A DNA stretch of 6,049 nt. It comes from an uncultured Lentisphaeraceae bacterium. Lineage in GTDB: Bacteria > Verrucomicrobiota > Kiritimatiellia > RFP12 > DVOR01. The stretch is from assembly GCA_946056345.1 (NCBI GenBank), contig CAMGJH010000077.1, positions 1-6,049 on the forward strand, in the 5' to 3' direction. The notes beneath the pieces were generated by a model, which saw only the letters and a program-made list of their open reading frames with translations, did no database searches and was not told the DNA's origin. Shown here piece after piece: positions 1 through 6,049 of this stretch (position 1 is its first letter; every line of letters starts with the position of its first letter). The position numbers and the translations under genes were made by a program.

Positions 1-1136
1 CCATCGCCCCAAACAAGAAGTTCGACCCCACCGCCAAAGCCTTCTTCACCACCTACAGTTGTGGTCAGCAAACAAACCGCGACCCGTGGGTCTATAACTT
101 CTCCCGTGAGCAACTCCTAGCGAACTGCAAGCGACATGTGGATGCCTACGCGCGCTCTTTACTGGGAGAGAAAGTAGACGATGAGACGCAAATGCACTGG
201 TCGAGCAGTCTCGAGACCTACCACCGACTGAAAAAGCCTATCCCCTTTAATCCGAAAGCTCCTCGCAACGCCCATTACCGCCCCTTCGAGAAGATTTGGC
301 TCTACTACGACCTTCACCTCAATCATCGTCCTTACCAAATCCCGAAGCTCTTCCCGACGGGGGCGAAGGGGGAGAACTTGGTTATCTGCGTCAGCGGGGT
401 TGGCGTGACCAAGGACTTCTCCTGTCTCATCACAGACACCACGCCGGACCTAGAGTTCGTTGGGAAGAGCCAGTGCTTCCCCTTATATTGGTACAGCGAG
501 GCGGCGCAGGGGGATCTCTTTGGGGGCGGGTTGGTGCGGCACGATGGGGTGAGCGACTGGATTCAGCGCGAGGCCGAGGCGAAGTATGGGCGCGCCGTGC
601 CGAAGGAGGCGCTCTTCTACTACGTCTATGGCTATCTGCACAAGGCCGATTGGCGCGAAGCCTTCGCGGCCGACCTCAAGAAGGAGCTCCCGCGCATCCC
701 CCTGGTGGAGCGCGCGGCGGACTTTGAGGAGATTGCGCGCATCGGCCGGGAACTCGCCAAGCTCCACCTCCACTATGAGGCGCTCGAACCCTATCCGCTC
801 GAGGAGGTGGGCTCGTTTAGCAACCCGCGTATCGAGAAGATGACCTTCCCGGGGAAGGATAAGACCCAGGTAAAGGTCAACGACACCCTCACCCTGCGCG
901 GCATTCCCCCCGAAGCCTACGACTACGTGGTCAATGGCCGCTCGCCCGTCGAGTGGGTGCTCGATCGCTATCAGGTCAAGCGCGATAAGGCCTCCGGACT
1001 CCTCTCCGACCCCAACCTTTGGGCACCGGAGAACCCCCGCTACATTCCCGAGCTCATCAAGCGCCTGGTCACCCTCTCGCTACGCTCGCGCGAACTCATC
1101 GCCGCGCTCCCATCAGTGCGGGCCTGCGGCGCGTGA
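1..1136 (+). CDS. Type ISP restriction-modification enzyme, C-terminal specificity part (5' end outside window)
   Basis: Type ISP enzymes are single large proteins combining an Mrr-like nuclease, an SF2 helicase/translocase, a gamma-class adenine methyltransferase and a C-terminal target-recognition domain. They methylate one strand of host sites and cut unmodified phage DNA. Here the frame is open from base 3, with no start codon needed, and gives 377 residues to a TGA at 1134-1136. GTG at 138 is in frame but is internal, because the family signature NRDPWVYNFS (visible residues 25-34) lies before it. Further family signatures, in order: YRPFEKIWLYYD (92-103), ENLVICVSG, SQCFPLYWYS (156-165), FYYVYGYLH (205-213), LKKELPRIPLV (225-235), and YDYVVNGRSPVEWVLDRYQV (306-325). 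The last is near the normal C-terminus, so this end looks intact. The methyltransferase NPPY-type motif, helicase motifs and nuclease would lie to the left and are not visible, so a solitary methyltransferase version cannot be excluded. The first ~480 bases are clearly less GC-rich than the rest. The gene converges on xseA with a 7-base gap. Confidence 0.88.
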   Translation, partial: IAPNKKFDPTAKAFFTTYSCGQQTNRDPWVYNFSREQLLANCKRHVDAYARSLLGEKVDDETQMHWSSSLETYHRLKKPIPFNPKAPRNAHYRPFEKIWLYYDLHLNHRPYQIPKLFPTGAKGENLVICVSGVGVTKDFSCLITDTTPDLEFVGKSQCFPLYWYSEAAQGDLFGGGLVRHDGVSDWIQREAEAKYGRAVPKEALFYYVYGYLHKADWREAFAADLKKELPRIPLVERAADFEEIARIGRELAKLHLHYEALEPYPLEEVGSFSNPRIEKMTFPGKDKTQVKVNDTLTLRGIPPEAYDYVVNGRSPVEWVLDRYQVKRDKASGLLSDPNLWAPENPRYIPELIKRLVTLSLRSRELIAALPSVRACGA

Positions 1137-1143
1137 GGGGTGC

Positions 1144-2505
1144 CTAGCGGGCGGTGGCGGAGAGGGAGCCCTTGGCCAGGCGAATGGCGAGGGGGGTGCC
1201 GGGGGGGACGGCGGCGGGGTCGAGGAGGGGGCGAGCGTCGGGACCGGCGACAATGGCGTAGCCGCGGTTGAGGACGGCGTAGGGATTGAGCGCCTGAAGT
1301 TTGGCGGCGGCAGTATCAAGCGCGGCGGTGCGGCGGTCGAGGGCGCGTTGGAGGGTGGCGGTGAGGCGTTCGGCGCGCTGGGCAAGGGCTTGATGGGCGA
1401 CGGGGAATGTGTTGGCGCCGGCGCGCTCGAGGCGCAGCGCAAGGGCATTCAGCATCGCAGCGCGGCGGTGAAGGAGGCGGTCGCGGGCGGCAGCGAGGCG
1501 GAGGTCGAGGGCGTCGACGCGCTGGGAGCGGCCTTCGAGGTAGCGGAGGGGGTCGGCGATGAGGGGGGTGCGCTCGAAGCGTTGGAGCGTGGCGCGGGCC
1601 TCCTTGTAGGCGTGGCGGAGGGCGACGATGAGGCGGTCCTTGGCGGCGGCGAGGGCGCGGTCGAAGTCCTCCTTGCGGCCGCAGATGAGCTCAGCGGCAG
1701 CCGAGGGCGTGGGCGCGCGCAGGTCGGCGACATCGTCGGTGACGACCCAGTCGGGCTCGTGGCCGACGGCGGAGATGACGGGGATGCGGCTGGCGGCGAC
1801 AGCGCGGGCCACGCGCTCCTCGTTGAAGCACCAGAGGTCCTCGAGGGAGCCGCCGCCGCGGCCGACGATCATTGCGTCGATGGGCTCGGGGGAGTCGGGG
1901 CCGAAGTGGGCGTTGAGGAGCTCGATGGCGCGGGCAATCTCTTCGGTGGCTTCGGGGCCCTGGACGCGGCAGGGGGCCACGAGGATGTGAAGGTGGGGAT
2001 AGCGGCGGGAGAGGATGTTGAGGATGTCGCGAATGGCTGCGCCGGTGGGGGCGGTGACGATGCCGATGCGGCGGGGCAGACGCGGGAGGGGGCGCTTGCG
2101 GGTGGGCTCGCAGAGGCCCTCGGCGCGGAGGCGGCGTTGGAGAGCCTCTTTGCGCTTGAGGAGCTCGCCGGTGCCATCGCAGAGGGTGAGCGTGGTGACG
2201 TTGAGGTGGTAGGAGCCGTGGGGGGCGTAGAGGGAGATGCGGCCGGTGGCGCGGACCTTGTCGCCATCGCGGAAGGCGGGGACGTCACCCTGGCGTAGCT
2301 GAGCCCACTTGAAGAAGGCGGCGTTGAGCTTGGCGGGGGCTTGGCCGGCTGGGAGCGCGTCGGCATCGCCGAGGGTGAAGTAGAGGTGGCCGGAAGCGTT
2401 GGGCTTGCGGGCGTTGGAGACTTCACCCTCGACGGTGACGGGCGCGAGCTCCTCGAGCCGATCCTTGATGCGGGCGGTGAGGGCGCTGACCGAGAGGATG
2501 TCCAT
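1144..2505 (-). CDS. xseA: Exodeoxyribonuclease VII large subunit
   Basis: Catalytic subunit of exonuclease VII, a cytoplasmic enzyme that degrades single-stranded DNA from both ends to acid-soluble oligonucleotides and acts in repair and recombination. It normally assembles with several copies of the small subunit XseB. The protein is 453 residues, the usual length. An N-terminal OB-fold (about 1-105) carries VTVEGEVSN (23-31) and SGHLYFTL (38-45). The catalytic region has GIVTAPTGAAIRDIL (148-162), the glycine-rich VGRGGGSLEDLWCFN (214-228) and VGHEPD (247-252), then DLRAPTPSAAAE (261-272). D160, R216, H249 and D252 align by motif with residues reported as important in the E. coli enzyme. 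An Arg/Ala-rich helical region (about 275-400) follows, then the conserved tail LNPYAVLNRGYAIV (406-419). GHEPD replaces the commoner GHETD, a conservative family variant. The ATG at 2503-2505 gives the standard N-terminus. Only a weak AGG, six bases upstream and overlapping the TAG of the preceding gene, can act as ribosome binding site, so translational coupling is likely. No xseB follows; the next gene is convergent. Confidence 0.96.
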   Translation of the reverse strand: MDILSVSALTARIKDRLEELAPVTVEGEVSNARKPNASGHLYFTLGDADALPAGQAPAKLNAAFFKWAQLRQGDVPAFRDGDKVRATGRISLYAPHGSYHLNVTTLTLCDGTGELLKRKEALQRRLRAEGLCEPTRKRPLPRLPRRIGIVTAPTGAAIRDILNILSRRYPHLHILVAPCRVQGPEATEEIARAIELLNAHFGPDSPEPIDAMIVGRGGGSLEDLWCFNEERVARAVAASRIPVISAVGHEPDWVVTDDVADLRAPTPSAAAELICGRKEDFDRALAAAKDRLIVALRHAYKEARATLQRFERTPLIADPLRYLEGRSQRVDALDLRLAAARDRLLHRRAAMLNALALRLERAGANTFPVAHQALAQRAERLTATLQRALDRRTAALDTAAAKLQALNPYAVLNRGYAIVAGPDARPLLDPAAVPPGTPLAIRLAKGSLSATAR

Positions 2506-2512
2506 GGGGCGC

Positions 2513-5500
2513 CTAGCGCGCGAGCTCGGCCTCGACCTCCTTCAGGTCGCGCGTGTCGCAGAGGGTGACGCGGGCGCCGAGGGCGGCCTTGAGCTTGGCG
2601 AGGGCCTGCTGGGCGGCAGCCTTGTCGCCGGCGTTGAGGGCCAACCAGATGTCGACAAAGCCAACGCGCGGATCGGGCTGAAGGTTGGCTTCGGCGGCCA
2701 GCTCGCGGGCCTTGTCGAGGGCGGTCTTGGCCTTGGCCGCTTCGCCACCGCGGACGAGGGCGAGGGCGTAGGTGGCCCAGGAGGCGTAGTTCTTGGCCTC
2801 GAGCTGGACGCAGCGCAGGGCGATCTCCTTGGCCTTCTCGGCCTGGCCCACGCGGGTGAGGGCCTCGGCGTAGTTATTGAGCAGGTTGGCGGAGGGCGTC
2901 TCGGAACCCTCGACGGCCACGCGGAAGTACTTGACCGCAGCCTCGGCCTCGCCGTCTTCCAGGCGTTGGGAGCCCACGATGAAGTTGGCGTAGGGGTGGC
3001 GCGTGTCTTCGCGGAGGATGGCCAACGCGTCAGCTTCGGCGGCCGGGCGGTCCTCCAGGCGGCGATCGAACTCCAGGATGAGCTCGAGCAGGCCGCGAAC
3101 GTTGGGGCGGATGGCGTAGGCGCGGCGGTACTGGCGCCGCGCGTCCTCCCAGAGCTGGACGGCGCGCTTGGCGGCATCGGCGCGGGCGACCTCGGAGGGG
3201 ATGCGCACCGCATCGCGCGAGAGGTTCTCGCTCTCCTGAGCGTGGAACTGCGCCAGGCGGCCCTCGAGAACGTGCTGGAAGTAGAGGTCGCGGCCCTGGG
3301 CGGTGCGGCGGATGTTCTGGAGGATGAAGCCGGCGGCGCGGTCGGCGTTGCCCTTCTCAATCTCGAGCATGCCGAGCATTGCCCAGCCGACGGCGGAGTC
3401 CTTGTGGTTGGTGGTGTAGCGGCCGATGGCGTGGCTGGCGCCCTCCAGGTCGCCCATCGCCATCAAGTAGGCGGTGCGGTCGATATCCAGGGAGTCCTGG
3501 TCGGCGCCGGCCTCCTCGGCCTTGGCGAGCCACTGCCCGGCCTCGGCGGTCTTACCCTGCTGGATCGCTAGGCGCGCCAGGCCGCGCAGGGCATCGACAT
3601 TCTTGGGGTTAATCTGCACGGCGGCGTGATAGTTCTCGATAGAGCGCTCGGTCTGCCCCTGCAACTCGTAGACCGCGGCCACGACGGCGCGCACGGCGCC
3701 ATTGCGCGGGTCGGTGGGGGCCAAGCCGTTCTGGGCGTTACGCAAGCCGGCGAGGACCGACTCGGGGGCGCTGCTGACGGCCCACTCCCAGCCCATCTGG
3801 ACAAAGAGGTCGTAGTTGCGGATGTAGCCATAGTAGCGGCCGACGGCGCTGAGGTCGTACTTTCGGGCGGACTTGGCGCGGGCCGTGATGAAGTCCTGGA
3901 AGGCCTTGTTGATCTCCACGCGGCGCTCGGCCAACTGACCACGGCGGACGGACATATCATAGAGGTTGAGGAGAGCCGAGATGTTGCTCTTGTCGGTCTT
4001 CCAAGCGTAGAAGTAGCAGTCGGCAGCCTCCTCGGCGCGCTGCTGGTCGTCGAGGTAGGTGCCCAGGTTGTTGGAGACGAAGGCGATGTGGTGGCGGATG
4101 GCGCTGTGCGCGGAGGCGCTGAGGTCATACCACGGCAAAGCCTCGGTGGCGAGGGTCTCCTGCCAGGCCTTGCGCAGGGCAAGGTTGGCCGGGAGGGGGT
4201 CGGCAGCGGCGGCACCTTCCACCGGCGCACCGAGGTAGAGCGTGCCGTAGGGGAAGGGGCGCAGTTTGGCAGCGTACCAAACGTCAGCCAGGTCGTAGGC
4301 CGCGGCAATCTCGGCGGCGTTGTGCTGGGAGACGAAGAAGTCCTGCACGAAGGTGATGAAGTTGTAGTCGATCAGGTGGGTTAGGCGCAGGCGGTCCGCG
4401 TCGCCCAAAAGCGGGTCGGAGAGGAGGCGCTGGCGCAGGTCGTCGAGGTAGGGCTTATCCTGCGCGCGGTTGATGGAGAAGAGCGTGATGGGCTGGCCAC
4501 GCCGCTGCGCTTCCAGGAGCAGGTGGTTGTCAATCCAGCTAGTGCCCAACACATAGACGTGGCCGGAGGCGGGTGTCTTCGGCTCGGCGGCCAGGGAGGC
4601 GACCGCCTCGGCGGCGAAACGCTGGGTCATCCCGCGGTCAAGCGCAGCAAAGCGGCGGGTCTGCACACCCAGGGTGACCGCAGCTACAATGACGCTCGCG
4701 GGCAACAGGAAGATGGCCCCCACGCGCATCGCCGTGACGTGCGCGGGAATGTGCCGGCGGTCGCGCTCCTCGTAGATATTCGGGTTCTTGGCAAAGAGTT
4801 GAATACCCCAGCCGGCGAGCAACATCACCCCGGCCACGGCTGTCACCCACGCCGTCGCGAGCGGCACTTCGCCCTGCGCCAGCCAGTAGAAGATCGGCAG
4901 CGGCAACTTGCCGCCCAGCCCCCAGAAGAGGCCAAAGCCCGCGAAAGAGAGCACCATGGCCGTGAAGAGCAAGCCCCACGCGCGGCCATTGTTCAGCAGC
5001 TGGCGCGCGGCAATCCACGCCAGGATCGGCCAGAGCACCCCGCCGGCCACGATGAAGAGCCACGGATGGCCCACAATCATCCCCGAGAACACCCGCATGT
5101 GCACGCGCAGCACCGAGAGCTCGGTCTGCACCAGCCCATTGAGCGTCAACGCCTCGCACAGCCGCAGCGCGTTCCAGATGAGCATCCCGACCACGCCCAC
5201 CACCAGCGCGATAAACCACAGCGGCAGATTCCGCGCGCTATGATCCCACAGCCGCCACTCCATCGCCAACGCCCGCAGGAAGAAGAGCGGCAGCAGCAAC
5301 AGCACCCACGGCGACTCCACCACCGCCACGCCCAGCACCAACGCAAAGAGCACCATCGCGTGCCGGTGCCCCCCGCCCATCACATAGCGGTTCTGCAGCA
5401 TCACGCAGAGCATCAGCCACGCCAGGCTCCACGTCCCCACCATCAACCCCGAGGCCGCGTAAAGCCCCGGCAACGAAAAGAGCAGCGCCCCGCACGCCAC

Positions 5501-5911
5501 GTGCGCCGTCGCGCACGGCACCCACCCGCTCGGCCCCGCCACCGAGTCCTCGTTCATCGCATCGTGCACCCAAAAGCGCACCACCTGCCACGTACACGCC
5601 AGCAGCACCCCCATCACGCACGCGCCCAGACCGTTCAAGGCCAACATGCTCGGCGATTCGCCAAGGAAGAGACTCACCGCCTGCCACAGGAGCGGATAGG
5701 CCGCGCGGTCAACCGCCGATGCCCCCGAGAAGGCCGCCAACGTCCGCACGTGCTCCCCGGGCAGCGCGAAGTCCCCGGCGAAGTGCCAGCCCACCAGTGC
5801 GGCAATCACGCCCCACGCCAGCGCCTGCAACGCCCACAACAACCGCCGGCGCCATGTCGGCGCGTCCGGGAAAGGCCGCGAGCAAAAGAAGTCCAAGAGA
5901 GTTGTCAGCAT
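2513..5911 (-). CDS. Large polytopic membrane protein with C-terminal TPR domain, function unknown
   Basis: A 1132-residue protein I cannot assign to a named gene. Residues 1-24 are a short basic leader (RRR at 21-23), not a cleavable signal peptide. About ten hydrophobic segments follow, near 25-43, 90-112, 134-152, 155-173, 185-213 (possibly two), 231-250, 280-302, 311-333, 350-372 and 393-415. A soluble region begins with VYVLGTSWIDNHLLLEA (452-468). Helical hairpin repeats of TPR type follow, clearest at about 738-771 (ending NYHAAVQINPKN), 772-805, 806-838, 839-872, 972-1005, 1006-1040 and 1041-1073. A weaker one lies near 607-640. TPRs usually bind proteins. The acidic first loop (FAGDFALPGEH, 44-54) followed by YPLLWQ (72-77) recalls GT-C membrane glycosyltransferases and DUF2723-type proteins, but this is inference. 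I chose ATG 5909-5911 because GGAG lies five bases upstream. A TTG at 5984-5986 is in frame but would add a compositionally poor extension. The frame is unbroken. The TAG stop is 7 bases before xseA, suggesting one transcript. Codon choice switches between about 4700 and 4850, where the membrane part ends. Confidence 0.82.
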   Translation of the reverse strand: MLTTLLDFFCSRPFPDAPTWRRRLLWALQALAWGVIAALVGWHFAGDFALPGEHVRTLAAFSGASAVDRAAYPLLWQAVSLFLGESPSMLALNGLGACVMGVLLACTWQVVRFWVHDAMNEDSVAGPSGWVPCATAHVACGALLFSLPGLYAASGLMVGTWSLAWLMLCVMLQNRYVMGGGHRHAMVLFALVLGVAVVESPWVLLLLPLFFLRALAMEWRLWDHSARNLPLWFIALVVGVVGMLIWNALRLCEALTLNGLVQTELSVLRVHMRVFSGMIVGHPWLFIVAGGVLWPILAWIAARQLLNNGRAWGLLFTAMVLSFAGFGLFWGLGGKLPLPIFYWLAQGEVPLATAWVTAVAGVMLLAGWGIQLFAKNPNIYEERDRRHIPAHVTAMRVGAIFLLPASVIVAAVTLGVQTRRFAALDRGMTQRFAAEAVASLAAEPKTPASGHVYVLGTSWIDNHLLLEAQRRGQPITLFSINRAQDKPYLDDLRQRLLSDPLLGDADRLRLTHLIDYNFITFVQDFFVSQHNAAEIAAAYDLADVWYAAKLRPFPYGTLYLGAPVEGAAAADPLPANLALRKAWQETLATEALPWYDLSASAHSAIRHHIAFVSNNLGTYLDDQQRAEEAADCYFYAWKTDKSNISALLNLYDMSVRRGQLAERRVEINKAFQDFITARAKSARKYDLSAVGRYYGYIRNYDLFVQMGWEWAVSSAPESVLAGLRNAQNGLAPTDPRNGAVRAVVAAVYELQGQTERSIENYHAAVQINPKNVDALRGLARLAIQQGKTAEAGQWLAKAEEAGADQDSLDIDRTAYLMAMGDLEGASHAIGRYTTNHKDSAVGWAMLGMLEIEKGNADRAAGFILQNIRRTAQGRDLYFQHVLEGRLAQFHAQESENLSRDAVRIPSEVARADAAKRAVQLWEDARRQYRRAYAIRPNVRGLLELILEFDRRLEDRPAAEADALAILREDTRHPYANFIVGSQRLEDGEAEAAVKYFRVAVEGSETPSANLLNNYAEALTRVGQAEKAKEIALRCVQLEAKNYASWATYALALVRGGEAAKAKTALDKARELAAEANLQPDPRVGFVDIWLALNAGDKAAAQQALAKLKAALGARVTLCDTRDLKEVEAELAR

Positions 5912-5916
5912 AATTA

Positions 5917-5920
5917 CTCC
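5917..5920 (-). promoter_or_regulatory. Ribosome binding site of the membrane/TPR gene
   Basis: Read on the minus strand, GGAG stands five bases before the ATG at 5909-5911 (GGAGTAATTATG). This is the best Shine-Dalgarno match around the possible starts and is the reason for placing the start here rather than at the in-frame TTG 75 bases further upstream. The intervening TAA is a stop in another frame and would be the end of an overlapping upstream gene if one exists. Confidence 0.6.
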
Positions 5921-5943
5921 GATTCGCTTACGAGATGATGTCC

Positions 5944-5952
5944 AGTGTAGCA
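5944..5952 (-). promoter_or_regulatory. Possible extended -10 promoter element for the membrane/TPR-xseA unit
   Basis: On the minus strand this reads TGCTACACT, an extended -10 form (TG, one base, then TACACT, four of six matches to TATAAT). It would place a start about 5937 and give a leader of roughly 26 bases carrying the GGAG site. The only -35-like hexamer nearby, TTGGCA at 5971-5976, is 21 bases from the -10, longer than the usual 17, so recognition would rest on the extended -10. The surrounding bases (5950s) are locally AT-richer than the genes on either side. A sequence match only; chance occurrence is quite possible. Confidence 0.3.
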
Positions 5953-5995
5953 CATTTTGCCCGCGTGCGTTGCCAACCACAGCCAAAGCAAAGCC

Positions 5996-6010
5996 CCGTG
6001 CAGGGCACGG
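5996..6010. repeat. Short perfect inverted repeat (hairpin candidate)
   Basis: CCGTGC, three bases, then GCACGG: a six-pair all-strong stem with a three-base loop. Read on the minus strand it is followed by GGGCTTTGCTTT, a broken rather than continuous T run, so at best it is a weak intrinsic terminator for a minus-strand gene further right. It lies upstream of the candidate promoter of the membrane/TPR gene. A hairpin this short is expected fairly often by chance in GC-rich DNA. Confidence 0.25.
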
Positions 6011-6049
6011 CGCAGGTGCTGGCCGATCCGGATCAGGTGACGGTGACGG

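Larger units (their letters stand above)
5912..6049. other. Undecided leader or gene-end region at the right edge
   Basis: This 138-base stretch admits several readings. (a) A minus-strand upstream gene could run in from the right and end in LVSESE at the TAA 5914-5916, two bases before the membrane gene's ATG; that frame is open for 44 codons with about 70% G/C at third positions. (b) A minus-strand gene could instead end with VTVT at TGA 6033-6035, followed by the hairpin at 5996-6010 and then a promoter region. (c) A plus-strand gene could start at ATG 5935 or 5938 or GTG 5998 and run off the edge, with GTAQVLADPDQVTVT looking protein-like but no good ribosome binding site. A perfect 10-base palindrome, GATCCGGATC, lies at 6025-6034. 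The sequence alone does not decide between these, so I give no CDS here. Confidence 0.4.

Noticed and set aside
138..140. GTG as the start of the restriction-modification protein
   Set aside because: The frame is open back to the window edge, and the preceding 45 codons encode the family signature NRDPWVYNFS, so the true start is upstream of the window.
934..2298. Long plus-strand open frame opposite xseA (454 codons)
   Set aside because: It lies antisense to a confidently identified xseA, its product is a low-complexity Gly/Ala/Glu/Val-rich string with no family motif, and GC-rich coding DNA routinely leaves such open antisense frames.
2399..3571. Plus-strand open frame of 390 codons opposite the TPR part
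   Set aside because: Gly/Leu/Val/Ala-rich antisense shadow. The minus-strand frame carries clear TPR repeats and a continuous 1132-residue protein.
4523..5938. Plus-strand open frame of 471 codons opposite the membrane-coding part
   Set aside because: The product is dominated by His, Arg, Pro and Gln, as expected from reading Val/Leu/Trp/Ala codons backwards, with no recognisable domain. It is a shadow of the membrane gene's strong codon bias.
5984..5986. TTG as the start of the membrane/TPR protein
   Set aside because: No ribosome binding site is seen, and the added 25 residues have low third-position GC unlike the gene. The ATG at 5909-5911 has GGAG at proper spacing.
6025..6034. Perfect palindrome GATCCGGATC as an operator
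   Set aside because: Only ten bases, single copy and possibly inside a coding frame. Nothing links it to a regulator.

Overview
The window is GC-rich, tightly packed bacterial DNA with three genes. Two lie in a minus-strand series (large membrane/TPR protein, then xseA). They meet the 3' end of a plus-strand restriction-modification gene tail to tail. Dense GC-rich coding, an xseA gene and a very large membrane protein with a tetratricopeptide tail suggest a high-GC Gram-negative lineage. The PVC group is one guess, but no ribosomal or other phylogenetic marker is present, so the assignment is weak.

Layout. (1) Positions 1-1136, plus strand: the last 377 codons of a gene that enters from the left edge. 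It is the C-terminal target-recognition part of a Type ISP (single-polypeptide, LlaGI/LlaBIII-like) restriction-modification enzyme. The nuclease, helicase and methyltransferase parts would lie outside the window. (2) Positions 1144-2505, minus strand: a complete xseA, the large subunit of exodeoxyribonuclease VII. It stops 7 bases from the stop of the restriction-modification gene, so no terminator fits between them. No xseB is present. (3) Positions 2513-5911, minus strand: a 1132-residue protein with about ten membrane segments in its first 415 residues and a long soluble, TPR-bearing C-terminal part. I do not recognise it as a named gene. It lies 7 bases upstream of xseA and is probably co-transcribed with it. 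(4) Positions 5912-6049: a short stretch upstream of the membrane gene with a good ribosome binding site and a possible extended -10 promoter. It is too short to tell whether its far end is another gene.

The genes do not form an obvious pathway. The restriction-modification gene belongs to phage defence. xseA is housekeeping DNA repair (it digests single-stranded DNA into oligonucleotides). The membrane/TPR protein may belong to envelope or glycoconjugate biology, but that is inference from architecture. The most unusual points are two composition breaks inside genes. One is a GC rise within the restriction-modification gene. The other is a switch in synonymous codon choice within the membrane/TPR gene, placed almost exactly where the membrane part ends. 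I saw no tRNA, rRNA, CRISPR array, insertion sequence or attachment site.
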